64,000 nt of DNA from Psychromonas antarctica. Its GTDB lineage: Bacteria; Pseudomonadota; Gammaproteobacteria; Enterobacterales; Psychromonadaceae. Position 1 is the stretch's first letter. Each line of letters opens with the position of its first letter. A program made the position numbers and the translations under genes. Location of the stretch: positions 1-64,000 of the forward strand of contig NZ_JAHNZV010000011.1 of the NCBI RefSeq assembly GCF_022267535.1, written 5' to 3'. Below are positions 8,142-18,045 of the stretch, in pieces. Below the pieces are notes generated by a model. That model did not search any database. It was not told the DNA's origin and saw nothing but the letters and a program-made list of their open reading frames with translations.

Positions 8142-9836
8142 ATGGAACTGATTTTCTCGCTGCTACAGCAACTTAGTGTGTATTTAGTTATCGCTTATCT
8201 ACTCAGTAAAACACCGCTGTTTATGCCTTTGACCACGGTGTCCGGCCATTTGTCTCAACGCATCGCTTGTTATGTTGTATTTAGTCTGTTTTGTATTCTT
8301 GGGACCTATTTTGGCCTGTCCATTGAAAATGCAATTGCCAATACGCGCGCTATTGGCGCTGTGATGGGCGGCTTACTCGGCGGTCCCTTAGTTGGATTTG
8401 CGGTGGGATTAACAGGGGGACTTCATCGCTATTCAATGGGCGGTTTTACAGACACAGCTTGCGCCATATCAACCACGGCCGAAGGCTTATTGGGCGGGTT
8501 AATTCATAGCTATTACGTGCGTCGTGGTTTAGTGGATAGAATATTCCAACCGAGTGTCGCATTTGTTATTTTATTGCTTGCTGAAATGATGCAAATGTCC
8601 ATTATACTGATTGTTGCAAAGCCATTTGATCTTGCATTACATCTGGTACAAGCGATTGCTTTACCGATGATAGTTGCTAATGCGTTTGGCGCAGCACTGT
8701 TTATGAGTATTATCCAAGATAGAAAAGCGATTTATGAGAAATACTCAGCTGCTTTTTCAAGTAAAGCCTTAAAAATAGCAGAGCGCTCTGTGGGAATTTT
8801 AAGCCAAGGGTTTAATCAACAGAGTACTAAAGAGATAGCACAGATTATCTATGAGGAAACGGGGGTTGGAGCAGTATCTATTACCGATAGAGAAAAAATC
8901 CTCGCCTTTATTGGGATTGGTGCGGATCATCATCTGCCAGGCACCACTATCTCTTCTGATTTTACCAAGCAAGCGATTGAGAATTGTGAACTGATCTATG
9001 CTGACGGTTATGAAATTCCCTATCAATGTTCACTGCATAATAAATGTAAATTAGGATCCGCATTGATTATTCCGTTGCTTGGCGGCGAAGATAAAGTACT
9101 TGGTACGATTAAGCTTTATGAGCCTAAACAAAAACTGTTTTCCACTATCAATTTAACATTGGGTGAAGGACTGGCCAAGTTATTATCTAACCAGATCTTA
9201 ACTGGACGATATATCGAACAGCAGCGATTATTAATGCAATCTGAGTTACGGCTGTTACAAGCGCAGGTTAATCCCCATTTTCTGTTCAATGCATTAAATA
9301 CTATAAGCGCAGTTATCCGTCGAGATCCCAATAAAGCTCGAGACCTTATTCAACAGCTGTCACTATTTTTTCGTTGTAATCTTAAAAACAATATCGAGTC
9401 AGTGACAATTAAAGAGGAACTTGCACATATTCGTGCCTACCTTGAAGTGGAACTAGCACGTTTTTCGGATCGCTTGCAGGTTGAATTTTTAGTGGATCCG
9501 AATCTTTTGAATCTGCTGGTACCGACATTTACATTACAACCTCTAGTGGAAAATGCGATTAAACACGGTACGGCAACGTTATTAGAAAATGGAAAAATAG
9601 AAATTAAGGGTGAATTAATCACAAGGAAAGAGCAAAAATTTGTGCTGTTGCAGGTTATTGATAATGCGGGTACTTACCAGCTAAAAGAAAATGACAGTGG
9701 ACTTGGTTTACAAATTGTCGATAAGCGTCTGAAAAACCGATTTGGAGAGTTATACGGTTTGCAAATGCTTTGTGAACCGGGGATATCTACGACAGCCAAA
9801 CTACTTTTCCCACTAGTTGAAAATAGGGTGATATAG
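8142..9836 (+). CDS. btsS: LytS/YehU-type sensor histidine kinase (BtsS)
   Basis: BtsS is the membrane sensor of a LytS/LytTR system, and in E. coli it responds to external pyruvate. The 564-residue protein is close to E. coli BtsS (561). Residues 1-190 hold about six hydrophobic helices (5TM-LYT sensor) with GALMGGLLGGPLVGF-like glycine-rich segments. A GAF-like region spans about 220-350. The His-kinase region follows with the phospho-acceptor motif LQAQVNPHFLFNALNTIS at about 378-395 and an ATPase domain with LQPLVENAIKHG and DSGLGLQIVDKRL. The response regulator gene starts 3 bases after the stop, and the candidate target transporter is next, which supports a pyruvate-type signal. Confidence 0.9.
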   Translation: MELIFSLLQQLSVYLVIAYLLSKTPLFMPLTTVSGHLSQRIACYVVFSLFCILGTYFGLSIENAIANTRAIGAVMGGLLGGPLVGFAVGLTGGLHRYSMGGFTDTACAISTTAEGLLGGLIHSYYVRRGLVDRIFQPSVAFVILLLAEMMQMSIILIVAKPFDLALHLVQAIALPMIVANAFGAALFMSIIQDRKAIYEKYSAAFSSKALKIAERSVGILSQGFNQQSTKEIAQIIYEETGVGAVSITDREKILAFIGIGADHHLPGTTISSDFTKQAIENCELIYADGYEIPYQCSLHNKCKLGSALIIPLLGGEDKVLGTIKLYEPKQKLFSTINLTLGEGLAKLLSNQILTGRYIEQQRLLMQSELRLLQAQVNPHFLFNALNTISAVIRRDPNKARDLIQQLSLFFRCNLKNNIESVTIKEELAHIRAYLEVELARFSDRLQVEFLVDPNLLNLLVPTFTLQPLVENAIKHGTATLLENGKIEIKGELITRKEQKFVLLQVIDNAGTYQLKENDSGLGLQIVDKRLKNRFGELYGLQMLCEPGISTTAKLLFPLVENRVI

Positions 9837-9839
9837 GCA

Positions 9840-10568
9840 ATGCTAAAAGCAATTGTTATTGATGATGAATTATATGCTCGAGAAGAATTAATTGCGTTAT
9901 TAAAAGAAACGCAGCAAATTGAAATTGTGGCATCTTGTCATAATGCGATTGAGGGGCTGCAGAAAGTAAACTGCTTAAAACCCGATGTTATTTTCTTGGA
10001 TATTCAGATGCCACAAATAAGTGGCTTAGAAATGCTGAGCATGCTTGATCCTGATACGATGCCAAAGGTTGTGTTTGTCACGGCTTACGATGAATATGCA
10101 CTAAAAGCCTTTGAAGATAATGCCTTTGATTATATTTTAAAGCCAGTGGAACCATCGCGGTTAGCGATCACACTGACGCGTTTAAAGTCTATTGTTGGGC
10201 CGACTGATTTCACTCCACTGTTGCAAAAACAGCTAGAATTAATCCCTTGTGCAGGCTATAACCGCATTTTATTACTTAAACCCGAGGAGATAGAACTCGC
10301 TTATTCTGATCAATCGGGTGTGCATGTGATCTGCAGTGCGGACTTGAAAAATGTAAATTCAACCACTTGTTCGCTTAGTTTAAAAGTACTTGAAGAAAAA
10401 ACTTGCTTGATCCGCTGTCATCGTCAGTATTTAGTCAATCCCACTGCCATTCGTGAAATCAAGCTGTTAGATAACTCTTTGGCTGAAATTATTACCTGTA
10501 ATGGCGCTATTGCACCCGTTAGCCGACGTTATTTAAAAGCATTAAAAGACCGTTTTTCTCTTTCATAG
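9840..10568 (+). CDS. btsR: LytTR-family response regulator (BtsR)
   Basis: This 242-residue protein is the partner of the upstream kinase. The receiver domain (1-120) has the acidic pair IDDE, the phospho-acceptor Asp in VIFLDIQMPQISG at about residue 58, the conserved Thr in VVFVTAYDEYAL and the Lys in YILKPVE. The LytTR DNA-binding domain covers about 140-240, with KTCLIRCHRQYLVNP and PVSRRYLKALKDRF, both hallmark blocks. LytTR regulators bind upstream of one or a few target promoters. The next gene, a CstA/BtsT-type transporter, is the obvious candidate target. Confidence 0.93.
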   Translation: MLKAIVIDDELYAREELIALLKETQQIEIVASCHNAIEGLQKVNCLKPDVIFLDIQMPQISGLEMLSMLDPDTMPKVVFVTAYDEYALKAFEDNAFDYILKPVEPSRLAITLTRLKSIVGPTDFTPLLQKQLELIPCAGYNRILLLKPEEIELAYSDQSGVHVICSADLKNVNSTTCSLSLKVLEEKTCLIRCHRQYLVNPTAIREIKLLDNSLAEIITCNGAIAPVSRRYLKALKDRFSLS

Positions 10569-10663
10569 AGAGCATCCGCTGCACTTTAATCAGATTGACG
10601 CAAAACCACTCAAGGTTTGCAGCTGCCGTTTAATCTCCTATATGACCACTGCCTTTTTTAAAG

Positions 10664-10699
10664 AGTGAAGCTGTCACTATAACGGGTAGAGTGCTACCC
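10664..10699 (+). promoter_or_regulatory. Two palindromes upstream of btsT, possible operators
   Basis: AGTGA-AGCTG-TCACT lies at 10664-10678 and GGGTAG-AGTG-CTACCC at 10684-10699, side by side in the btsR-btsT gap. Both are perfect inverted repeats. Binding by BtsR or another regulator is an inference; the first resembles but does not match a CRP site because the spacer is five bases, not six. Confidence 0.35.
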
Positions 10700-10773
10700 A
10701 TAACAGTTTGCTCAGACATTACACCTATCAAAGCTGTTATCCCTTTTATAATGTGAACAATGGAGAGAATAAT

Positions 10774-12267
10774 ATGCTTTGGTTTCTGTTTTGTGTGGCT
10801 CTTTTACTCGGTGGATACTTTATCTACAGCAAAATAATAGAAAAGGTTTTCGGCATTAAAACGCAGCGCACAACGCCTGCTTATAGTAAGCAAGATGGTG
10901 TCGATTTTGTGCCAATGAGTAAAAACAAAGTTTATCTGGTGCAGTTACTCAATATTGCTGGTGTTGGTCCAATATTTGGCCCTATTATGGGCGCATTATA
11001 TGGGCCTGCCGCTATGTTATGGATAGTACTGGGTTGCGTGTTCGCTGGTGGCGTGCATGACTATTTTTCGGGTATGTTATCGATACGTAATGGTGGGGCA
11101 TCTGTTCCCACTATTACCGGTAAATACTTAGGTCAAGGGGCAAAACATTTTATGAATATATTTGCTCTGATCTTGTTATTACTGGTCGGGGTGGTATTCG
11201 TTTCTGCTCCTGCTGGCATGATAACAAATTTAGTCAATCAACAGACTGACTTAGCGATGCCGATGATTACCATGGTGGTGATAATTTTTGCTTATTATAT
11301 GATAGCGACCATTGTGCCGATTGATAAAATTATTGGTCGTTTCTATCCTTTTTTCGGTGCTTTATTAGTATTTATGTCGGTTGGCCTGATCGTCGCATTA
11401 GTATTCTCAAGCGAGCATACTTTATTGGGTGATTATGAAATAAGCCAGATGTTCAGCAATATGAATCCCAATGATATGCCATTATGGCCTGCGCTGTTTA
11501 TTACTATCGCATGCGGAGCGATTTCAGGTTTCCATGCGACACAATCTCCATTAATGGCGCGCTGCCTTGAAAATGAAAGTAATGGTCGTTTCGTCTTTTA
11601 TGGCGCGATGATAGGTGAAGGGATTATCGCACTTATTTGGTGTGCGCTGGCTCTCTCCTTCTTTGGCTCTGTTGGGGCATTATCCGAGGCAGTGAGTGCA
11701 GGTGGACCTGGTGCCATTGTTTATAATACTTCAATCGGTTTATTGGGTGGATTCGGTGGCATTGTGGCTTTTCTCGGCGTGGTTATTTTACCAATCACAT
11801 CAGGTGATACTGCATTTCGCTCGAGCCGTTTGATCCTTGCTGAATATTTCAATTTGGGACAAAAATCTGTTCGCAACCGTTTGTTAATGGCGATGCCTTT
11901 GTTTGTTCTAGGGGCAATATTAACCCAAGTTGATTTTGGTATTATCTGGCGTTATTTTGGTTTCGCCAACCAAACAACAGCAGTAATGATGTTATGGACT
12001 GCATCTGCTTATCTACTTCGTCATAATAAATTCCATTGGATTAGCACCGTGCCAGCTATGTTTATGACTACAGTATGTATCACATTTATCCTCAATAACA
12101 GTACGCTAGGGTTTGGCTTGGCGATGAATATCTCAACGGCTGTTGGTATCTTTGCTATGTTAATGATCACCACTTACGTCATTAAACGTTCGCAAGGTAA
12201 GCATATTGAAGATGAGCCGGTTGAGACAAGCACTGTAGGTAAAAAGAGCATAGAAGTGAAAGTGTAG
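10774..12267 (+). CDS. btsT: CstA/BtsT-family transporter (probable pyruvate or peptide carrier)
   Basis: The gene encodes a 497-residue inner-membrane protein with many hydrophobic helices. Conserved CstA-family blocks include AGVGPIFGPIMGALYGPAA, GGVHDYFSGMLSIRNGG, ISGFHATQSPLMARCLENE and FGFANQTTAVMMLWTASAYL. The ATG at 10774 is preferred over the upstream start at 10708 because GGAGAG lies 6 bases upstream. E. coli BtsT and CstA are about 700 residues, so this is the short form lacking the long C-terminal part. E. coli BtsT is a pyruvate/proton symporter induced by BtsSR; adjacency to btsSR here supports the same role, but substrate is not provable from sequence. Confidence 0.82.
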   Translation: MLWFLFCVALLLGGYFIYSKIIEKVFGIKTQRTTPAYSKQDGVDFVPMSKNKVYLVQLLNIAGVGPIFGPIMGALYGPAAMLWIVLGCVFAGGVHDYFSGMLSIRNGGASVPTITGKYLGQGAKHFMNIFALILLLLVGVVFVSAPAGMITNLVNQQTDLAMPMITMVVIIFAYYMIATIVPIDKIIGRFYPFFGALLVFMSVGLIVALVFSSEHTLLGDYEISQMFSNMNPNDMPLWPALFITIACGAISGFHATQSPLMARCLENESNGRFVFYGAMIGEGIIALIWCALALSFFGSVGALSEAVSAGGPGAIVYNTSIGLLGGFGGIVAFLGVVILPITSGDTAFRSSRLILAEYFNLGQKSVRNRLLMAMPLFVLGAILTQVDFGIIWRYFGFANQTTAVMMLWTASAYLLRHNKFHWISTVPAMFMTTVCITFILNNSTLGFGLAMNISTAVGIFAMLMITTYVIKRSQGKHIEDEPVETSTVGKKSIEVKV

Positions 12268-12315
12268 CGTTATGCGGGGAAAACCTACATTTTGACAAAG
12301 CTGTAAAAATATTGA

Positions 12316-12346
12316 GGGCTATTCGAATGATGAATAGCCCTTTTTT
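12316..12346 (+). terminator. Intrinsic terminator after btsT
   Basis: GGGCTATTC (12316-12324) pairs perfectly with GAATAGCCC (12332-12340) and is followed by six T. Confidence 0.93.
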
Positions 12347-12498
12347 ACAAAGAAATAAGCAGTATGGAAAATCCTACTAACGTTATATATGCACTCTATT
12401 TATAAAAAATTGCTTTATTTATAGACAACTAACATTAGTATTTTGCTGATTGTTGTACGATAATTAACGGCAAGACTATTTAATGAATGGGGTAATTA

Positions 12499-12771
12499 AT
12501 GGATATTTCCGGAACATCGAATCTTAGTAATCAGTCAACAGCGTTATATCGCAATGAACCAAATAGTTCAACTCTAGAGTCTATAGCGGTCCAAAATCAG
12601 CAACAATCTCAAAGTGTTGATAAAGTGACAACTGAGCAACCAGTACAAAAAACTATAAAATTAAATCAAGATATTGTTAATGAGCGTGTATCTGAGCATC
12701 AGTCATTATCTTCAGGAAATATGATGGCTGCGGATGAAGCGGTTGGTAGTTTAATTGATGTGCGTGTTTAA
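12499..12771 (+). CDS. Small hypothetical protein, polar and glutamine/serine-rich
   Basis: I do not recognise this 90-residue protein. It has no signal peptide or membrane helix. Residues 1-60 are rich in Ser, Asn, Gln and Thr and look unstructured; the C-terminal 15 residues (MMAADEAVGSLIDVRV) look like a short ordered motif. The ATG at 12499 has GGGG about 9 bases upstream. The stop lies 12 bases before the start of the next gene, a HExxH protein with a similar polar N terminus, so the two are probably cotranscribed and translationally linked. Low-complexity composition makes homology hard to judge. Confidence 0.65.
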   Translation: MDISGTSNLSNQSTALYRNEPNSSTLESIAVQNQQQSQSVDKVTTEQPVQKTIKLNQDIVNERVSEHQSLSSGNMMAADEAVGSLIDVRV

Positions 12772-12783
12772 TTTTTTGTATTG

Positions 12784-13683
12784 ATGAATATATCGGCGAA
12801 TAGTGGCCTACTACAAGTTTTAAACCGAACCCCTGTTTTACTAAATAAGACAGAGGCTTCTAATATTGCGTCCGATCATTCTGTTACTAAAACTAATCCA
12901 ATAACATCAAGTACTCCTCCTGTAGCTGAAATTTCAGATATTTCTTCGCAAAGTTCTGATAAAAATATAACTTACGATAGAGCCATCAATAAGCGATCAG
13001 AAAATAGCGATTTAGGTAGGGAAAATAGTCAGCAAAGCGATAGTCCTAACAGTATTGAGTCGCAAAATCCACAGTCAACAGAGAGAAACGTAACAAAAGA
13101 AGACCAGCCTGATGGTGGTGATCAGGCGCAATACAGTGATCTTGAATTAAAACAGATTAGCAATTTAAAATCACGTGATACAGAAGTAGAGGCTCATGAA
13201 AGAGCTCATTCAGCTGTTGGCGGGCAGCATGCAGGATCACCTAGTTATAGCTATCAGACTGGACCAGATGGGGTGAAATATGCTGTCTCGGGGGAGGTTT
13301 CAATTGACACATCACGAGTGCCGAATGATCCGCAAGCAACATTGCGTAAAGCCACTCAGATTAAAGCGGCTGCATTAGCACCCGCTGAACCTTCGAGTCA
13401 AGATAAGCGTGTCGCAGCTAAGGCGGATCAAATAGCCGCCCAAGCTCGCAGTGATATTTTTCAAGAGCAACAAGGGAATGGCCGTAAAACAAATATATCA
13501 ACGGCTAATTATGAAACCTCTGTGCCGGAACATTTTGCAAGTCATCAATATTTGGCTGAGGACAATTTAGCCAAGGACAATGATATACAGAAAGAATTAA
13601 ATGTGCGTATTCAACAGATTAAAAACCTTTACCAAAATTCGTCAACGGATAAAATCCGAACGACTTTTCAGACGGAAATATAG
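12784..13683 (+). CDS. SprA-related putative metalloprotease (HExxH)
   Basis: The 299-residue protein has a long polar, disordered N-terminal half (1-115) and a conserved C-terminal domain. That domain begins LELKQISNLKSRDTEVEAHE and includes HERAH (a HExxH zinc motif) followed by GGQHAGSPSYSYQTGPDG, VSGEVSIDTSRVPNDP and AALAPAEPSSQDKRVA, the signature blocks of the SprA-related family. Members are called putative metalloproteases from the motif alone; I know of no firmly established substrate. No signal peptide is visible. I use the ATG at 12784; a TTG directly before it is the alternative. The upstream small gene is likely in the same operon. Confidence 0.8.
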   Translation: MNISANSGLLQVLNRTPVLLNKTEASNIASDHSVTKTNPITSSTPPVAEISDISSQSSDKNITYDRAINKRSENSDLGRENSQQSDSPNSIESQNPQSTERNVTKEDQPDGGDQAQYSDLELKQISNLKSRDTEVEAHERAHSAVGGQHAGSPSYSYQTGPDGVKYAVSGEVSIDTSRVPNDPQATLRKATQIKAAALAPAEPSSQDKRVAAKADQIAAQARSDIFQEQQGNGRKTNISTANYETSVPEHFASHQYLAEDNLAKDNDIQKELNVRIQQIKNLYQNSSTDKIRTTFQTEI

Positions 13684-13719
13684 ATTTTTACAAAACGTTA
13701 TTGTTTTTTGAAAAAGAGT

Positions 13720-13896
13720 TTGACTTGTATCGCTTAATCTATATAATTCAACACAGCAAAAAGAAAGCCTCTTGTTTACATTCTCCATAACGTTGTTTTA
13801 TTAATAATACCTCGCTCTGTAGTTTTTAAGTTCCAGTCTGTTTTTACGCTATTCAGCCTTTAAAGGCAATTTAAATTACAATTTTAGGATATTATT
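13720..13896 (+). promoter_or_regulatory. Promoter and long 5' leader of the cold-shock gene
   Basis: TTGACT (13720-13725) and TATAAT (13742-13747) are 16 bases apart, a near-consensus sigma-70 promoter. Transcription would start near 13755, leaving a leader of about 140 bases before the ATG at 13897. Leaders of this length are typical of cold-inducible cspA-family mRNAs, where they change fold with temperature; that behaviour is inferred here. Confidence 0.75.
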
Positions 13897-14106
13897 ATGT
13901 CAGAGAAAGTACAAGGAACCGTTAAGTGGTTCAACGAAGCAAAAGGTTTTGGTTTTATCGAGCAAGCATCTGGTCCAGATGTATTCGCTCACTTTAGTGC
14001 AATTGCTAGCGAAGGTTTTAAAACTTTAGCTGAAGGCCAAAAAGTAGAATTCACTGTTAGCCAAGGCCAAAAAGGTCCTCAAGCTGATAGCATCGTAGCG
14101 ATTTAA
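13897..14106 (+). CDS. cspA: CspA-family cold-shock protein
   Basis: This 69-residue protein is a single cold-shock domain that binds single-stranded RNA and DNA and can melt RNA structure. The start [20 protein letters not shown] contains the RNP1 motif KGFGFI, and VFAHFSAI is RNP2, with Ala where many paralogues have Val. The ATG is preceded by TTAGGA about 9 bases upstream. The very long leader and strong promoter point to cold or growth-phase control. A genome normally has several paralogues, so the gene symbol marks the family and not a proven orthologue. Confidence 0.93.
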   Translation: MSEKVQGTVKWFNEAKGFGFIEQASGPDVFAHFSAIASEGFKTLAEGQKVEFTVSQGQKGPQADSIVAI

Positions 14107-14152
14107 TTCACTATGATCTCTTAGCTCCGATATGGCGCTAAATGAACGTTAT

Positions 14153-14185
14153 AAATGGTAATCCTTTGGGACTACCATTTTTTTT
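14153..14185 (+). terminator. Intrinsic terminator after the cold-shock gene
   Basis: AATGGTAATCC pairs with GGACTACCATT with one mismatch around a TTTG-type loop, followed by a run of T at 14178-14185. Confidence 0.88.
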
Positions 14186-14685
14186 GCTTGTAAAAGCAGG
14201 GAAAGTGAGCCATTGTCATGGATAAAGGTCTTGTGCTCATTATCTATTCATTTATACTTATTAATTATAATGCTAGCTTGCTGATTTATTTCAAAATCAT
14301 CTCAAAGGCTTAGTGCAATGAATACTTTGCTTTCATCCGTTTTTTCTCCACCTAACTAGATTATTTAATTAGTCAGATTGCTAATATTGCGGTTAAATCT
14401 TGACTTAACCTCACCCCGTTAGGGAAAATAAACGTATCACGCATTGCTGTTACCAAAGATACCCTCTGATATTATGTGCTTGTAGATACCCACCGCACGC
14501 TCAAAAAGCGGCTGCAACCGCTCAAATTTAATAGTATCGCTTTATACATTAGCTGTATTAATTTAGAGTTGATTGGAATTAAGTTGTATTCTCCTCTTTA
14601 TTGTCTTTTAATTAGAATCTATTTTATTTTTAACTAAATAACCTTAGCTTGGGATAAAAAAATCCATACAGTATAACTATTCCCG
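14186..14685. other. Long intergenic region, no gene seen
   Basis: About 500 bases without a supportable coding frame. One readable stretch near 14480-14640 (VDTHRTLKKRLQPLKFNS in the plus strand) has no start or family match I can name. A short inverted repeat AGCGG/CCGCT lies at 14508-14523. Otherwise I see only AT-rich sequence. Confidence 0.5.
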
Positions 14686-14689
14686 TGTG

Positions 14690-14805
14690 TTTCTGTGTTA
14701 ACTCCGCTACCAATAGCGTAGCTATTGCTACGCTTTTTTTCCTTGAATCACACAAAACCATTAACAAAATCTGTAGGATGTTAGCTTTTAACTTTATGAT
14801 ATTAA
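14690..14805. repeat. Dispersed repeat, copy 1 (contains a terminator-like hairpin)
   Basis: This stretch resembles 18596-18712. Shared pieces in the same order are TTTCTGNGTTAACTC, CTATTGCTACGCT, then CCTTNAA and AACTTTATGAT. Within this copy AGCGTAG (14715-14721) pairs with CTACGCT (14728-14734) followed by seven T, so it can act as an intrinsic terminator. The second copy has lost the T run. Confidence 0.6.
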
Positions 14806-14854
14806 ATATTATTTAGCTTTCTTTTTTCCAATTTTAGGTTAAATAACGTGATGA

Positions 14855-16267
<1,413 letters not shown>

Positions 16268-16304
16268 CCGCTAATTATATACAATTGATCTAAGCATAAA
16301 GTGC

Positions 16305-17900
16305 CTATGAGCTACAGGAAAGTATAGAGCATCCCACTTTTTGGTGCGCCCAATCAGGTCGTTTTCTAGCATAATTTTGGTTTCCCTCTTGCTCTTGGTA
16401 GGGATTTTGCAAAATACGTTGTAGTTTTAAAATTTCACTAAAATCACCTTGTTCGGCAAGCTCAATCGCTTGCTGCGCGATGTAATTACGCAACACATAG
16501 AGAGGATTGATTTGATTCATTGCTTTTGCGCGTTTACTTTGTGTCAATCCGTCCTCATTGAGGCGTGCTAAGTAGCGTTTTAACCACGCCCTGAAATCTT
16601 GTCGATACGGATCATCAAGCGCTGACTGCTGGTAATAACAGGGGGATAATAGTGCAAACCATTGGCTGTGTGATTGCAGATCCAGATCATCGGGAAGATT
16701 AGCAAGTAAACGGTAAAAGAGCGTCATATCCGTTTCAACGGCTAATAATAGTTTTTCTAATGATTGAAAAAGATGTAAATCTGCCGCGCCTTGGTAAGCT
16801 TTTAGACCTAATTTTGCAGCCATCATGTCACACCATTTTTGCTGATAATTAACCGCATAATCACTTAGAATGGTTTGCAGCGGTTCAGCCTCTCCTATAA
16901 GTGGGAATATTGCGTTTGCCAGCTGGAAAAGATTCCATTGACTGATCTGTGACTGATTACCAAAGCGGTAACGTTTTTCTTGGGCATCTGAGCTGTTGGG
17001 CGTCCAATTCAAGTCAAAATTATCAATCCAACCATAAGGACCGTAATCAATCGTTTCACCAATAATCGACATATTATCGGTGTTCATCACACCGTGAACA
17101 AAACCGACACGCATCCAATGTACTATCAGATCGCTAGTACGGTCACAAATTTCGCTAAACCAGTTAAGGTAAACGTGTGTAGAAAACTCCCTATCTTCAG
17201 AAAGTAAATGAGGGAAATCGGTTTTGATACAGTGCTGAACTAATTGCGTAAGTAGCGTTTCATCACCTCGAGAGGCGGGCAGTTGAAAACTGCCAAAACG
17301 TAAAAATGAGGAGGATACACGACACACAATGGCGCAAGGCTCATATGCAGCATTGCCGTCATACATTTTATCGCGTAATACTTGCTCTCCGGTTAAAGAT
17401 AAACTTAATGCTCGCGTAGTGGGCACACCCAAATGGAACATTGCTTCGGAGCATAAAAATTCACGGATTGATGAACGTAATACCGCCATACCATCAGCGT
17501 GACGTGAATAAGGCGTTTTACCGGCACCTTTAAGTTGTAGGGTTTGGTAGCCTAACGTTGAAGTTACAAGCTCGCCAAGGTTGATCGCTCTGCCATCACC
17601 GAGCTGCCCAGCCCATTGCCCAAACTGATGGCCTCCGTAGCATAGTGCATAGCTTTGCATACCCGGTAACAGATCATTACCAGTCATCACTTGGGTAAAT
17701 TGAAGTGATTCAATATCGTCGTTTGAAAACCCTAATTGTGCGGCTAATGGCTGCGTAACGGTAATTAAATGCGGCGCAATAGTTTTAAACGGCGTTACAA
17801 ACGAGTACGCGGCGTTTTCTACACTGCGGCAATCATTTTCAGTTTGTGCATCCGCCGGTAAATTGTTAATAAAGCGGTTGTCAAAAGAGAGGTTATTCAT
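16305..17900 (-). CDS. selO: Protein adenylyltransferase SelO (YdiU)
   Basis: SelO is a pseudokinase-fold enzyme that transfers AMP from ATP to Ser, Thr or Tyr of target proteins and is linked to redox stress. The 531-residue protein holds GDGRAINLGELV, QLKGAGKTPYSRHADGMAVL with the conserved Lys and Arg, SSIREFLCSEAM, and HGVMNTDNMSIIGETIDYGP with the metal-binding Asn and Asp. The C terminus ends CSILSCSS; the terminal Cys occupies the position of selenocysteine in eukaryotic SelO. The length exceeds E. coli YdiU (478), mainly in the middle and C-terminal part. It converges on the GH1 gene and is monocistronic. Confidence 0.95.
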   Translation of the reverse strand: MNNLSFDNRFINNLPADAQTENDCRSVENAAYSFVTPFKTIAPHLITVTQPLAAQLGFSNDDIESLQFTQVMTGNDLLPGMQSYALCYGGHQFGQWAGQLGDGRAINLGELVTSTLGYQTLQLKGAGKTPYSRHADGMAVLRSSIREFLCSEAMFHLGVPTTRALSLSLTGEQVLRDKMYDGNAAYEPCAIVCRVSSSFLRFGSFQLPASRGDETLLTQLVQHCIKTDFPHLLSEDREFSTHVYLNWFSEICDRTSDLIVHWMRVGFVHGVMNTDNMSIIGETIDYGPYGWIDNFDLNWTPNSSDAQEKRYRFGNQSQISQWNLFQLANAIFPLIGEAEPLQTILSDYAVNYQQKWCDMMAAKLGLKAYQGAADLHLFQSLEKLLLAVETDMTLFYRLLANLPDDLDLQSHSQWFALLSPCYYQQSALDDPYRQDFRAWLKRYLARLNEDGLTQSKRAKAMNQINPLYVLRNYIAQQAIELAEQGDFSEILKLQRILQNPYQEQEGNQNYARKRPDWAHQKVGCSILSCSS

Positions 17901-18045
17901 GGCATTGGTTTCTTTTAATAGGACAACAATGAATAGTATAGTAATTTACTAGGTTATTTAACGCAAGTGCAGTGCAAGTCGTTTATGCGTAACTAAAAAC
18001 AGCTGTTATAATCGCTCTTATTATCAATAATTAAGTCTGAAACCG

